A stretch of 64,000 bases of DNA from Taudactylus pleione (Eukaryota; Chordata; Amphibia; Anura; Myobatrachidae). Of the stretch, positions 41,301 through 56,400 are shown piece after piece; within the stretch, counting starts at the first letter, position 1, and every line of letters starts with the position of its first letter. The notes under the pieces were generated by a model. That model saw only the letters and a program-made list of their open reading frames with translations. It did not search any database and was not told the DNA's origin. The DNA is taken from positions 62,001 to 126,000 of the forward strand of contig JAUIMM010001257.1 of NCBI GenBank assembly GCA_031769625.1, in the 5' to 3' direction. The translations under genes and the position numbers were made by a program.

Positions 41301-42184
41301 GCTTACAGAATTTTCCATATGGGTAAATTTATTTCTGGAGAGTTCTGTGTCAAAATTAAGCACCAAAATCAACTTCTGTCACCGCAGCAAATGTTTTTTA
41401 AGGTTTACTGAAAGTTTTAAGCCGAATTTGGGGATTTTTGAAGAAAAACATTTTTTGCTGATTTTTAAGGTCCAGGGCTTACAGAATTTTCCATACGGAT
41501 AAATTTATTTCTGGAGAGTTCTGTGTCAAAATTAAGCACCAAAATCAACTTCTGTCACCACAGCAAATGTTTTTTAATGTTTATTGAAAGTTTTAAGCCG
41601 AATTTGGGGATTTTTGAAGAAAAAAATTTTTGGCTGATTTTTAAGGTCGGAGCTTACAGAAATTTCCATACGGGTAAATTTATTTCTGGAGAGTTCTGTG
41701 TCAAAATTAAGCACCAAAATCAACTTCTGTCACTGTAGCAAATCTTTTTTACGGTTTACTGAAAGTTTTAAGCCGAATTTGGGGTTTTTTGAAGAAAAAA
41801 ATTTTTGGCCAATTTTTAATGTCCGGGGCTTACAGAATTTTGCATATGTGTAAATGTAATTCTGGAGAGTTCTGTGTCAAAATTAAGCACCAAAATCAAC
41901 TTCTGTCACCACAGCAAATGTATTTTTAATGTTTATTGAAAGTTTTTAGCCGAATTTGGGGATCTTTGAAGAAAAACATTTTTGGCTGATTTTTAATGTC
42001 CGGGGCTTACAGAATTTTCCATACGGATAAATTTATTTCTGGAGAGTTCTGTGTCAAAATTAAGCACCAAAATCAACTTCTGTCACCGTAGCAAATGTTT
42101 TTTAAGGTTTACTGAAAGTTTTAAGCCGAATTTGGGGATTTTTGAAGAAAAAAATTTTTGGCCGATTTTTAAGGTCCGGGGCTT
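38311..42184. repeat. 22-monomer higher-order repeat, copy 2 (3,874 bp)
   Basis: It repeats 34,436-38,310 without the extra A. It ends near 42,184, where CAGAATTTTTCATACGGTC replaces the CAGACTTTTTCATACGGGT of the neighbouring copy. A private GCTG to ACTG change in the hinge unit near 40,577 is shared with 46,915 but not with 36,703, so the 46.8-48.8 kb segment derives from this copy or its close relative. Confidence 0.85.
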
Positions 42185-45100
42185 ACAGAATTTTTCATAC
42201 GGTCAAATTTATTTCTGGAGAGTTCCGAGGCAAAATTAAGCACCAAAATCAACTTCTGTCACCACAGCAAATGTTTTTTAATGTTTATAGAAAGTTTTTA
42301 GCCGAATTTGGGGATTTTTGAAGAAAAAAATTTTTTGCTGATTTTTAAGGTCCGGGGCTTACAGAATTTTCCATACAGATAAATTTATTTCTGGAGAGTT
42401 CTGTGTCAAAATTAAGCACCAAAATCATCTTCTGTCACAACAGCAAATGTTTTTTAAGGTTTACTGAAAGTTTTAAGTCGAATTTGGGGATTTTTGAAGA
42501 AAAAAATTTTTGGCCGATTTTTAAGGTCCGGGGCTTACAGAATTTTTCATACGGGTAAATTTCTTTCTGGAGAGTTCTGAGTCAAAATTAAGCACCAAAA
42601 TCAACTTCTGTCACCGTAGCAAATCTTTTTTAAGGTTTACTGAAAGTTTTAAGCCGAATTTGGGGATTTTTGAAGAAAACAATTTTTGGCCGATTTTTAA
42701 GGTCCGGGGCTTACAGAATTTTTCATACGGGTAAATTTATTTCTGGAGAGTTCTGTGTCAAAATTAAGCACCAAAATCAACTTCTGTCACCGTAGCAAAT
42801 GTTTTTTAAGGTTTACTGAAAGTTTTAAGCCGAATTTGGGGATTTTTGAAGAAAAAAATTTTTGCCCGATTTTTAAGGTCCGGGGCTTACAGACTTTTTC
42901 ATATGGGTAAATTTATTTCTGGAGAGTTCTGTGTCAAAATTAAGCACCAAAATCAACTTCTGTCACCACAGCAAATGTTTTTTAATGTTTATTGAAAGTT
43001 TTTAGCCGAATTTGGGGATTTTTGAAGAAAAACATTTTTTGCTGATTTTTAAGATCCAGGGCTTACAGAATTTTCCATACGGATAAATTTATTTCTGGAG
43101 AGTTCTGTGTCAAAATTAAGCACCAAAATCAACTTCTGTCACCGTAGCAAATCTTTTTTACGGTTTACTGAAAGTTTTAAGCCGAATTTGGGGTTTTTTG
43201 AAGAAAAAAATTTTTGGCCAAATTTTAAGGTCCGGGACTTACAGAATTTTGCATATGTGTAAATGTAATTCTGGAGAGTTCTGTGTCAAAATTAAGCACC
43301 AAAATCAATTTCTGTCACCACAGCATATGTATTTTTAATGTTTATTGAAAGTTTTTAGCCGAATTTGGGGATTTTTGAAGAAAAACATTTTTGGCTGATT
43401 ATTAATGTCCGGGGCTTACAGAATTTTCCATACGGATAAATTTATTTCTGGAGAGTTCTGTGTCAAAATTAAGCACCAAAATCAACTTCTGTCACCGTAG
43501 CAAATGTTTTTTAAGGTTTACTGAAAGTTTTAAGCCGAATTTGGGGATTTTTGAAGAAAAAAATTTTGGGCCGATTTTTAAGGTCCGGGGCTTACAGAAT
43601 TTTTCATACGGTCAAATTTATTTCTGGAGAGTTCCGAGGCAAAATTAAGCACCAAAATCAACTTCTGTCACCATAGCAAATGTTTTTTAATGTTTATAGA
43701 AAGTTTTTAGCCGAATTTGGGGATTTTTGAAGAAAAAATTTTTTTGCTTATTTTTAAGGTCCGGGGCTTACAGAATTTTCCATATGGATAAATTTATTTC
43801 TGGAGAGTTCTGTGTCAAAATTAAGCACCAAAATCATCTTCTGTCACCGTAGCAAATCTTTTTTAAGGTTTACTGAAAGTTTTAAGCCGAATTTGGGGAT
43901 TTTTGAAGAAAACAATTTTTGGCCGATTTTTAAGGTCCGGGGCTTACAGAATTTTTCATACGGGTAAATTTATTTCTGGAGAGTTCTGTGTCAAAATTAA
44001 GCACCAAAATCAACTTCTGTCACCGTAGCAAATGTTTTTTAAGGTTTACTGAAAGTTTTAAGCCGAATTTGGGGATTTTTGAAGAAAAAAATTTTTGGCC
44101 GATTTTTAAGGTCCGGGGCTTACAGACTTTTTCATACGGGTAAATTTATTTCTGGAGAGTTCTGAGTCAAAATTAAGCACCAAAATCAACTTCTGTCACT
44201 GTAGCAAATCTTTTTAAAGGTTTACTGAAAGTTTTCAGCCGAATTTGGGGTTTTTTGAAGAAAAAAATTTTTGGCCAATTTTTAAGGTCCGGGGCTTACA
44301 GAATTTTGCATATGGGTAAATGTAATTCTGGAGAGTTCTGTGTCAAAATTAAGCACCAAAATCAACTTCTGTCACCACAGCAAATGTATTTTTAATGTTT
44401 ATTGAAAGTTTTTAGCCGAATTTGGGGATTTTTGAAGAAAAACATTTTTGGCTGATTTTTAAGGTCCGGGGCTTACAGAATTTTCCATACGGGTAAATTT
44501 ATTTCTGGAGAGTTCTGTGTCAAAATTAAGCACCAAAATCAACTTCTGTCACCGCAGCAAATGTTATTTAAGGTTTACTGAAAGCTTTAAGCCGAATTTG
44601 GGGATTTTTGAAGAAAAAAATTTTTGGCCGATTTTTAAGGTTCGGGGCTTACAGAATTTTTCATACGGTCAAATTTATTTCTGGAGAGTTCTGAGTCAAA
44701 ATTAAGCACCAAAATCAACTTCTGTCACCACAGCAAATCTTTTTTAAAGTTTACTGAAAGTTTTAAGCCGAATTTGGGGATTTTTGAAGAAAAAAATTTG
44801 GGGCCGATTTTTAAGGTCCGGGGCTTACAGAATTTTCCATATGGGTAAATTTATTTCTGGAGAGTTCTGTGTCAAAATTAAGCACCAAAATCAACTTCTG
44901 TCACCGCATCAAATGTTTTTTAAGGTTTACTGAAAGTTTTAAGCCGAATTTGGGGATTTTTGAAGAAAAACATTTTTTGCTGATTTTTAAGGTCCGGGGC
45001 TTACAGAATTTTCCATACGGATAAATTTATTTCTGGAGAGTTCTGTGTCAAAATTAAGCACCAAAATCAACTTCTGTCACCATAGCAAATCTTTTTTAAG

Positions 45101-48100
45101 GTTTACTGAAAGTTTTAAGCCGAATTTGGGGTTTTTTGAAGAAAAAAATTTTAGGCCAATTTTTAAGGTCCGGGGCTTACAGAATTTTCCATATGGGTAA
45201 ATGTATTTCTGGAGAGTTCTGTGTCAAAATTAAGCACCAAAATCAACTTCTGTCACCACAGCAAATGTTTTTTAATGTTTATTGAAAGTTTTAAGCCGAA
45301 TTTGGGGATTTTTAAAGAAAAAAATTTTTGGGTGATTTTTAAGGTCCGGAGCTTACAGAAATTTCCATACGGGTAAATTTATTTCTGGAGAGTTCTGTGT
45401 CAAAATTAAGCACCAAAATCAACTTCTGTCACCGCAGCAAATGTTTTTTAAGGTTTACTGAAAGTTTTAAGCCGAATTTGGGGATTTTTGAAGAAAAAAA
45501 TTTTTGCCCGATTTTTAAGGTCCGGGGCTTACAGAATTTTTCATACGGTCAAATTTATTTCTGGAGAGTTCTGAGTCAAAATTAAGCACCAAAATCAACT
45601 TCTGTCACCACAGCAAATCTTTTTTAAAGTTTACTGAAAGTTTTAAGCCGAATTTGGGGATTTTTGAAGAAAAAAATTTTGGGCCGATTTTTAAGGTCCG
45701 GGGCTTACAGAATTTTCCATATGGGTAAATTTATTTCTGGAGAGTTCTGTGTCAAAATTAAGCACCAAAATCAACTTCTGTCACCGCAGCAAATGTTTTT
45801 TAAGGTTTACTGAAAGTTTTAAGCCGAATTTGGGGATTTTTGAAGAAAAACATTTTTTGCTGATTTTTAAGGTCCAGGGCTTACAGAATTTTCCATACGG
45901 ATAAATTTATTTCTGGAGAGTTCTGTGTCAAAATTAAGCACCAAAATCAACTTCTGTCACCACAGCAAATGTTTTTTAATGTTTATTGAAAGTTTTAAGC
46001 CGAATTTGGGGATTTTTGAAGAAAAAAATTTTTGGCTGATTTTTAAGGTCGGAGCTTACAGAAATTTCCATACGGGTAAATTTATTTCTGGAGAGTTCTG
46101 TGTCAAAATTAAGCACCAAAATCAACTTCTGTCACTGTAGCAAATCTTTTTTACGGTTTACTGAAAGTTTTAAGCCGAATTTGGGGTTTTTTGAAGAAAA
46201 AAATTTTTGGCCAATTTTTAATGTCCGGGGCTTACAGAATTTTGCATATGTGTAAATGTAATTCTGGAGAGTTCTGTGTCAAAATTAAGCACCAAAATCA
46301 ACTTCTGTCACCACAGCAAATGTATTTTTAATGTTTATTGAAAGTTTTTAGCCGAATTTGGGGATCTTTGAAGAAAAACATTTTTGGCTGATTTTTAATG
46401 TCCGGGGCTTACAGAATTTTCCATACGGATAAATTTATTTCTGGAGAGTTCTGTGTCAAAATTAAGCACCAAAATCATCTTCTGTCACAACAGCAAATGT
46501 TTTTTAAGGTTTACTGAAAGTTTTAAGTCGAATTTGGGGATTTTTGAAGAAAAAAATTTTTGGCCGATTTTTAAGGTCCGGGGCTTACAGAATTTTTCAT
46601 ACGGGTAAATTTCTTTCTGGAGAGTTCTGAGTCAAAATTAAGCACCAAAATCAACTTCTGTCACCGTAGCAAATCTTTTTTAAGGTTTACTGAAAGTTTT
46701 AAGCCGAATTTGGGGATTTTTGAAGAAAAAAATTTTTGCCCGATTTTTAAGGTCCGGGGCTTACAGACTTTTTCATACGGGTAAATTTATTTCTGGAGAG
46801 TTCTGTGTCAAAATTAAGCACCAAAATAAACTTCTGTCACCACAGCAAATGTTTTTTAATGTTTATAGAAAGTTTTTAGCCGAATTTGGGGATTTTTGAA
46901 GAAAAAAAAATTTTACTGATTTTTAAGGTCCAGGGCTTACAGAATTTTCCATACGGATAAATTTATTTCTGGAGAGTTCTGTGTCAAAATTAAGCACCAA
47001 AATCAACTTCTGTCACCACAGCAAATCTTTTTTAAGGTTTACTGAAAGTTTTAAGCCGAATTTGGGGATTTTTGAAGAAAACAATTTTTGGCCGATTTTT
47101 AAGGTCCGGGGCTTACAGAATTTTTCATATGGGTAAATTTATTTCTGGAGAGTTCTGTGTCAAAATTAAGCACCAAAATCAACTTCTGTCACCGTAGCAA
47201 ATCTTTTTTAAGGTTTATTGAAAGTTTTTAGCCGAATTTGGGGATTTTTGAAGAAAAACATTTTTGGCTGATTTTTAAGGTCCGGGGCTTACAGAATTTT
47301 CCATACGGGTAAATTTAATTCTGGAGAGTTCTGTGTCAAAATTAAGCACCAAAATCAACTTCTGTCACCGCAGCAAATGTTTTTTAAGGTTTACTGAAAG
47401 TTTTAAGCCGAATTTGGGGATTTTTGAAGAAAAAAATTTTTGCCCGATTTTTAAGGTCCGGGGCTTACAGAATTTTTCATACGGTCAAATTTATTTCTGG
47501 AGAGTTCTGAGTCAAAATTAAGCACCAAAATCAACTTCTGTCACCACAGCAAATCTTTTTTAAAGTTTACTGAAAGTTTTAAGCCGAATTTGGGGATTTT
47601 TGAAGAAAAAAATTTTGGGCCGATTTTTAAGGTCCGGGGCTTACAGAATTTTCCATATGGGTAAATTTATTTCTGGAGAGTTCTGTGTCAAAATTAAGCA
47701 CCAAAATCAACTTCTGTCACCGCAGCAAATGTTTTTTAAGGTTTACTGAAAGTTTTAAGCCGAATTTGGGGATTTTTGAAGAAAAACATTTTTTGCTGAT
47801 TTTTAAGGTCCAGGGCTTACAGAATTTTCCATACGGATAAATTTATTTCTGGAGAGTTCTGTGTCAAAATTAAGCACCAAAATCAACTTCTGTCACCACA
47901 GCAAATGTTTTTTAATGTTTATTGAAAGTTTTAAGCCGAATTTGGGGATTTTTGAAGAAAAAAATTTTTGGCTGATTTTTAAGGTCGGAGCTTACAGAAA
48001 TTTCCATACGGGTAAATTTATTTCTGGAGAGTTCTGTGTCAAAATTAAGCACCAAAATCAACTTCTGTCACTGTAGCAAATCTTTTTTACGGTTTACTGA

Positions 48101-50473
48101 AAGTTTTAAGCCGAATTTGGGGTTTTTTGAAGAAAAAAATTTTTGGCCAATTTTTAATGTCCGGGGCTTACAGAATTTTGCATATGTGTAAATGTAATTC
48201 TGGAGAGTTCTGTGTCAAAATTAAGCACCAAAATCAACTTCTGTCACCACAGCAAATGTATTTTTAATGTTTATTGAAAGTTTTTAGCCGAATTTGGGGA
48301 TCTTTGAAGAAAAACATTTTTGGCTGATTTTTAATGTCCGGGGCTTACAGAATTTTCCATACGGATAAATTTATTTCTGGAGAGTTCTGTGTCAAAATTA
48401 AGCACCAAAATCAACTTCTGTCACCGTAGCAAATGTTTTTTAAGGTTTACTGAAAGTTTTAAGCCGAATTTGGGGATTTTTGAAGAAAAAAATTTTTGGC
48501 CGATTTTTAAGGTCCGGGGCTTACAGAATTTTTCATACGGTCAAATTTATTTCTGGAGAGTTCCGAGGCAAAATTAAGCACCAAAATCAACTTCTGTCAC
48601 CACAGCAAATGTTTTTTAATGTTTATAGAAAGTTTTTAGCCGAATTTGGGGATTTTTGAAGAAAAAAATTTTTTGCTGATTTTTAAGGTCCGGGGCTTAC
48701 AGAATTTTCCATACAGATAAATTTATTTCTGGAGAGTTCTGTGTCAAAATTAAGCACCAAAATCATCTTCTGTCACAACAGCAAATGTTTTTTAAGGTTT
48801 ACTGAAAGTTTTAAGCCGAATTTGGGGATTTTTGAAGAAAACAATTTTTGGCCGATTTTTAAGGTCCGGGGCTTACAGAATTTTTCATACGGGTAAATTT
48901 ATTTCTGGAGAGTTCTGTGTCAAAATTAAGCACCAAAATCAACTTCTGTCACCGTAGCAAATGTTTTTTAAGGTTTACTGAAAGTTTTAAGCCGAATTTG
49001 GGGATTTTTGAAGAAAAAAATTTTTGCCCGATTTTTAAGGTCCGGGGCTTACAGACTTTTTCATATGGGTAAATTTATTTCTGGAGAGTTCTGTGTCAAA
49101 ATTAAGCACCAAAATCAACTTCTGTCACCACAGCAAATGTTTTTTAATGTTTATTGAAAGTTTTTAGCCGAATTTGGGGATTTTTGAAGAAAAACATTTT
49201 TTGCTGATTTTTAAGATCCAGGGCTTACAGAATTTTCCATACGGATAAATTTATTTCTGGAGAGTTCTGTGTCAAAATTAAGCACCAAAATCAACTTCTG
49301 TCACCGTAGCAAATCTTTTTTACGGTTTACTGAAAGTTTTAAGCCGAATTTGGGGTTTTTTGAAGAAAAAAATTTTTGGCCAAATTTTAAGGTCCGGGAC
49401 TTACAGAATTTTGCATATGTGTAAATGTAATTCTGGAGAGTTCTGTGTCAAAATTAAGCACCAAAATCAATTTCTGTCACCACAGCATATGTATTTTTAA
49501 TGTTTATTGAAAGTTTTTAGCCGAATTTGGGGATTTTTGAAGAAAAACATTTTTGGCTGATTATTAATGTCCGGGGCTTACAGAATTTTCCATACGGATA
49601 AATTTATTTCTGGAGAGTTCTGTGTCAAAATTAAGCACCAAAATCAACTTCTGTCACCGTAGCAAATGTTTTTTAAGGTTTACTGAAAGTTTTAAGCCGA
49701 ATTTGGGGATTTTTGAAGAAAAAAATTTTGGGCCGATTTTTAAGGTCCGGGGCTTACAGAATTTTCATACGGTCAAATTTATTTCTGGAGAGTTCCGAGG
49801 CAAAATTAAGCACCAAAATCAACTTCTGTCACCATAGCAAATGTTTTTTAATGTTTATAGAAAGTTTTTAGCCGAATTTGGGGATTTTTGAAGAAAAAAT
49901 TTTTTTGCTTATTTTTAAGGTCCGGGGCTTACAGAATTTTCCATATGGATAAATTTATTTCTGGAGAGTTCTGTGTCAAAATTAAGCACCAAAATCATCT
50001 TCTGTCACCGTAGCAAATCTTTTTTAAGGTTTACTGAAAGTTTTAAGCCGAATTTGGGGATTTTTGAAGAAAACAATTTTTGGCCGATTTTTAAGGTCCG
50101 GGGCTTACAGAATTTTTCATACGGGTAAATTTATTTCTGGAGAGTTCTGTGTCAAAATTAAGCACCAAAATCAACTTCTGTCACCGTAGCAAATGTTTTT
50201 TAAGGTTTACTGAAAGTTTTAAGCCGAATTTGGGGATTTTTGAAGAAAAAAATTTTTGGCCGATTTTTAAGGTCCGGGGCTTACAGACTTTTTCATACGG
50301 GTAAATTTATTTCTGGAGAGTTCTGAGTCAAAATTAAGCACCAAAATCAACTTCTGTCACTGTAGCAAATCTTTTTAAAGGTTTACTGAAAGTTTTCAGC
50401 CGAATTTGGGGTTTTTTGAAGAAAAAAATTTTTGGCCAATTTTTAAGGTCCGGGGCTTACAGAATTTTGCATA
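42185..50473. repeat. Mosaic of 25-monomer type with whole-monomer deletions
   Basis: About 42,185-45,925 follows the order also seen at the end of the window (offset 18,486). From about 46,450 the order is copied with losses. Two monomers are missing before the CATCTTCTGTCACAACAG unit near 46,475 and one more near 46,700. About 46,830-48,830 then matches 40,490-42,490 at an offset of 6,338, one further monomer is lost near 48,800, and about 48,900-50,470 matches 42,740-44,310 at 6,162, then 6,161 after a one-T deletion near 49,765. Confidence 0.8.
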
Positions 50474-53400
50474 TGGGTAAATGTAATTCTGGAGAGTTCT
50501 GTGTCAAAATTAAGCACCAAAATCAACTTCTGTCACCACAGCAAATGTATTTTTAATGTTTATTGAAAGTTTTTAGCCGAATTTGGGGATTTTTGAAGAA
50601 AAACATTTTTGGCTGATTTTTAAGGTCCGGGGCTTACAGAATTTTCCATACGGGTAAATTTATTTCTGGAGAGTTCTGTGTCAAAATTAAGCACCAAAAT
50701 CAACTTCTGTCACCGCAGCAAATGTTATTTAAGGTTTACTGAAAGCTTTAAGCCGAATTTGGGGATTTTTGAAGAAAAAAATTTTTGGCCGATTTTTAAG
50801 GTTCGGGGCTTACAGAATTTTTCATACGGTCAAATTTATTTCTGGAGAGTTCTGAGTCAAAATTAAGCACCAAAATCAACTTCTGTCACCACAGCAAATC
50901 TTTTTTAAAGTTTACTGAAAGTTTTAAGCCGAATTTGGGGATTTTTGAAGAAAAAAATTTGGGGCCGATTTTTAAGGTCCGGGGCTTACAGAATTTTCCA
51001 TATGGGTAAATTTATTTCTGGAGAGTTCTGTGTCAAAATTAAGCACCAAAATCAACTTCTGTCACCGCATCAAATGTTTTTTAAGGTTTACTGAAAGTTT
51101 TAAGCCGAATTTGGGGATTTTTGAAGAAAAACATTTTTTGCTGATTTTTAAGGTCCGGGGCTTACAGAATTTTCCATACGGATAAATTTATTTCTGGAGA
51201 GTTCTGTGTCAAAATTAAGCACCAAAATCAACTTCTGTCACCATAGCAAATCTTTTTTAAGGTTTACTGAAAGTTTTAAGCCGAATTTGGGGTTTTTTGA
51301 AGAAAAAAATTTTAGGCCAATTTTTAAGGTCCGGGGCTTACAGAATTTTCCATATGGGTAAATGTATTTCTGGAGAGTTCTGTGTCAAAATTAAGCACCA
51401 AAATCAACTTCTGTCACCACAGCAAATGTTTTTTAATGTTTATTGAAAGTTTTAAGCCGAATTTGGGGATTTTTAAAGAAAAAAATTTTTGGGTGATTTT
51501 TAAGGTCCGGAGCTTACAGAAATTTCCATACGGGTAAATTTATTTCTGGAGAGTTCTGTGTCAAAATTAAGCACCAAAATCAACTTCTGTCACCGCAGCA
51601 AATGTTTTTTAAGGTTTACTGAAAGTTTTAAGCCGAATTTGGGGATTTTTGAAGAAAAAAATTTTTGCCCGATTTTTAAGGTCCGGGGCTTACAGAATTT
51701 TTCATACGGTCAAATTTATTTCTGGAGAGTTCTGAGTCAAAATTAAGCACCAAAATCAACTTCTGTCACCACAGCAAATCTTTTTTAAAGTTTACTGAAA
51801 GTTTTAAGCCGAATTTGGGGATTTTTGAAGAAAAAAATTTTGGGCCGATTTTTAAGGTCCGGGGCTTACAGAATTTTCCATATGGGTAAATTTATTTCTG
51901 GAGAGTTCTGTGTCAAAATTAAGCACCAAAATCAACTTCTGTCACCGCAGCAAATGTTTTTTAAGGTTTACTGAAAGTTTTAAGCCGAATTTGGGGATTT
52001 TTGAAGAAAAACATTTTTTGCTGATTTTTAAGGTCCAGGGCTTACAGAATTTTCCATACGGATAAATTTATTTCTGGAGAGTTCTGTGTCAAAATTAAGC
52101 ACCAAAATCAACTTCTGTCACCACAGCAAATGTTTTTTAATGTTTATTGAAAGTTTTAAGCCGAATTTGGGGATTTTTGAAGAAAAAAATTTTTGGCTGA
52201 TTTTTAAGGTCGGAGCTTACAGAAATTTCCATACGGGTAAATTTATTTCTGGAGAGTTCTGTGTCAAAATTAAGCACCAAAATCAACTTCTGTCACTGTA
52301 GCAAATCTTTTTTACGGTTTACTGAAAGTTTTAAGCCGAATTTGGGGTTTTTTGAAGAAAAAAATTTTTGGCCAATTTTTAATGTCCGGGGCTTACAGAA
52401 TTTTGCATATGTGTAAATGTAATTCTGGAGAGTTCTGTGTCAAAATTAAGCACCAAAATCAACTTCTGTCACCACAGCAAATGTATTTTTAATGTTTATT
52501 GAAAGTTTTTAGCCGAATTTGGGGATCTTTGAAGAAAAACATTTTTGGCTGATTTTTAATGTCCGGGGCTTACAGATTTTTCCATACGGATAAATTTATT
52601 TCTGGAGAGTTCTGTGTCAAAATTAAGCACCAAAATCAACTTCTGTCACCATAGCAAATGTTTTTTAAGGTTTACTGAAAGTTTTAAGCCGAATTTGGGG
52701 ATTTTTGAAGAAAAAAATTTTTGGCCGATTTTTAAGGTCCGGGGCTTACAGAATTTTTCATACGGTCAAATTTATTTCTGGAGAGTTCCGAGGCAAAATT
52801 AAGCACCAAAATCAACTTCTGTCACCACAGCAAATGTTTTTTAATGTTTATAGAAAGTTTTTAGCCGAATTTGGGGATTTTTGAAGAAAAAAATTTTTTG
52901 CTGATTTTTAAGGTCCGGGGCTTACAGAATTTTCCATACAGATAAATTTATTTCTGGAGAGTTCTGTGTCAAAATTAAGCACCAAAATCATCTTCTGTCA
53001 CAACAGCAAATGTTTTTTAAGGTTTACTGAAAGTTTTAAGTCGAATTTGGGGATTTTTGAAGAAAAAAATTTTTGGCCGATTTTTAAGGTCCGGGGCTTA
53101 CAGAATTTTTCATATGGGTAAATGTAATTCTGGAGAGTTCTGTGTCAAAATTAAGCACCAAAATCAACTTCTGTCACCACAGCAAATGTATTTTTAATGT
53201 TTATTGAAAGTTTTTAGCCGAATTTGGGGATTTTTGAAGAAAAACATTTTTGGCTGATTTTTAAGGTCCGGGGCTTACAGAATTTTCCATACGGGTAAAT
53301 TTATTTCTGGAGAGTTCTGTGTCAAAATTAAGCACCAAAATCAACTTCTGTCACCGCAGCAAATGTTATTTAAGGTTTACTGAAAGCTTTAAGCCGAATT

Positions 53401-56400
53401 TGGGGATTTTTGAAGAAAAAAATTTTTGGCCGATTTTTAAGGTTCGGGGCTTACAGAATTTTTCATACGGTCAAATTTATTTCTGGAGAGTTCTGAGTCA
53501 AAATTAAGCACCAAAATCAACTTCTGTCACCACAGCAAATCTTTTTTAAAGTTTACTGAAAGTTTTAAGCCGAATTTGGGGATTTTTGAAGAAAAAAATT
53601 TGGGGCCGATTTTTAAGGTCCGGGGCTTACAGAATTTTCCATATGGGTAAATTTATTTCTGGAGAGTTCTGTGTCAAAATTAAGCACCAAAATCAACTTC
53701 TGTCACCGCATCAAATGTTTTTTAAGGTTTACTGAAAGTTTTAAGCCGAATTTGGGGATTTTTGAAGAAAAACATTTTTTTGCTGATTTTTAAGGTCCGG
53801 GGCTTACAGAATTTTCCATACGGATAAATTTATTTCTGGAGAGTTCTGTGTCAAAATTAAGCACCAAAATCAACTTCTGTCACCATAGCAAATCTTTTTT
53901 AAGGTTTACTGAAAGTTTTAAGCCGAATTTGGGGTTTTTTGAAGAAAAAAATTTTAGGCCAATTTTTAAGGTCCGGGGCTTACAGAATTTTCCATATGGG
54001 TAAATGTATTTCTGGAGAGTTCTGTGTCAAAATTAAGCACCAAAATCAACTTCTGTCACCACAGCAAATGTTTTTTAATGTTTATTGAAAGTTTTAAGCC
54101 GAATTTGGGGATTTTTAAAGAAAAAAATTTTTGGGTGATTTTTAAGGTCCGGAGCTTACAGAAATTTCCATACGGGTAAATTTATTTCTGGAGAGTTCTG
54201 TGTCAAAATTAAGCACCAAAATCAACTTCTGTCACCGCAGCAAATGTTTTTTAAGGTTTACTGAAAGTTTTAAGCCGAATTTGGGGATTTTTGAAGAAAA
54301 AAATTTTTGCCCGATTTTTAAGGTCCGGGGCTTACAGAATTTTTCATACGGTCAAATTTATTTCTGGAGAGTTCTGAGTCAAAATTAAGCACCAAAATCA
54401 ACTTCTGTCACCACAGCAAATCTTTTTTAAAGTTTACTGAAAGTTTTAAGCCGAATTTGGGGATTTTTGAAGAAAAAAATTTTGGGCCGATTTTTAAGGT
54501 CCGGGGCTTACAGAATTTTCCATATGGGTAAATTTATTTCTGGAGAGTTCTGTGTCAAAATTAAGCACCAAAATCAACTTCTGTCACCGCAGCAAATGTT
54601 TTTTAAGGTTTACTGAAAGTTTTAAGCCGAATTTGGGGATTTTTGAAGAAAAACATTTTTGCTGATTTTTAAGGTCCAGGGCTTACAGAATTTTCCATAC
54701 GGATAAATTTATTTCTGGAGAGTTCTGTGTCAAAATTAAGCACCAAAATCAACTTTTGTCACCACAGCAAATGTTTTTTAATGTTTATTGAAAGTTTTAA
54801 GCCGAATTTGGGGATTTTTGAAGAAAAAAATTTTTGGCTGATTTTTAAGGTCGGAGCTTTCAGAAATTTCCATACGGGTAAATTTATTTCTGGAGAGTTC
54901 TGTGTCAAAATTAAGCACCAAAATCAACTTCTGTCACTGTAGCAAATCTTTTTTACGGTTTACTGAAAGTTTTAAGCCGAATTTGGGGTTTTTTGAAGAA
55001 AAAAATTTTTGGCCAATTTTTAATGTCCGGGGCTTACAGAATTTTGCATATGTGTAAATGTAATTCTGGAGAGTTCTGTGTCAAAATTAAGCACCAAAAT
55101 CAACTTCTGTCACCACAGCAAATGTATTTTTAATGTTTATTGAAAGTTTTTAGCCGAATTTGGGGATCTTTGAAGAAAAACATTTTTGGCTGATTTTTAA
55201 TGTCCGGGGCTTACAGATTTTTCCATACGGATAAATTTATTTCTGGAGAGTTCTGTGTCAAAATTAAGCACCAAAATCAACTTCTGTCACCGTAGCAAAT
55301 GTTTTTTAAGGTTTACTGAAAGTTTTAAGCCGAATTTGGGGATTTTTGAAGAAAAAAATTTTTGGCCGATTTTTAAGGTCCGGGGCTTACAGAATTTTTC
55401 ATACGGTCAAATTTATTTCTGGAGAGTTCCGAGGCAAAATTAAGCACCAAAATCAACTTCTGTCACCACAGCAAATGTTTTTTAATGTTTATAGAAAGTT
55501 TTTAGCCGAATTTGGGGATTTTTGAAGAAAAAAATTTTTTGCTGATTTTTAAGGTCCGGGGCTTACAGAATTTTCCATACAGATAAATTTATTTCTGGAG
55601 AGTTCTGTGTCAAAATTAAGCACCAAAATCATCTTCTGTCACAACAGCAAATGTTTTTTAAGGTTTACTGAAAGTTTTAAGTCGAATTTGGGGATTTTTG
55701 AAGAAAAAAATTTTTGGCCGATTTTTAAGGTCCGGGGCTTACAGAATTTTTCATATGGGTAAATGTAATTCTGGAGAGTTCTGTGTCAAAATTAAGCACC
55801 AAAATCAACTTCTGTCACCACAGCAAATGTATTTTTAATGTTTATTGAAAGTTTTTAGCCGAATTTGGGGATTTTTGAAGAAAAACATTTTTGGCTGATT
55901 TTTAAGGTCCGGGGCTTACAGAATTTTCCATACGGGTAAATTTATTTCTGGAGAGTTCTGTGTCAAAATTAAGCACCAAAATCAACTTCTGTCACCGCAG
56001 CAAATGTTATTTAAGGTTTACTGAAAGCTTTAAGCCGAATTTGGGGATTTTTGAAGAAAAAAATTTTTGGCCGATTTTTAAGGTTCGGGGCTTACAGAAT
56101 TTTTCATACGGTCAAATTTATTTCTGGAGAGTTCTGAGTCAAAATTAAGCACCAAAATCAACTTCTGTCACCACAGCAAATCTTTTTTAAAGTTTACTGA
56201 AAGTTTTAAGCCGAATTTGGGGATTTTTGAAGAAAAAAATTTGGGGCCGATTTTTAAGGTCCGGGGCTTACAGAATTTTCCATATGGGTAAATTTATTTC
56301 TGGAGAGTTCTGTGTCAAAATTAAGCACCAAAATCAACTTCTGTCACCGCATCAAATGTTTTTTAAGGTTTACTGAAAGTTTTAAGCCGAATTTGGGGAT

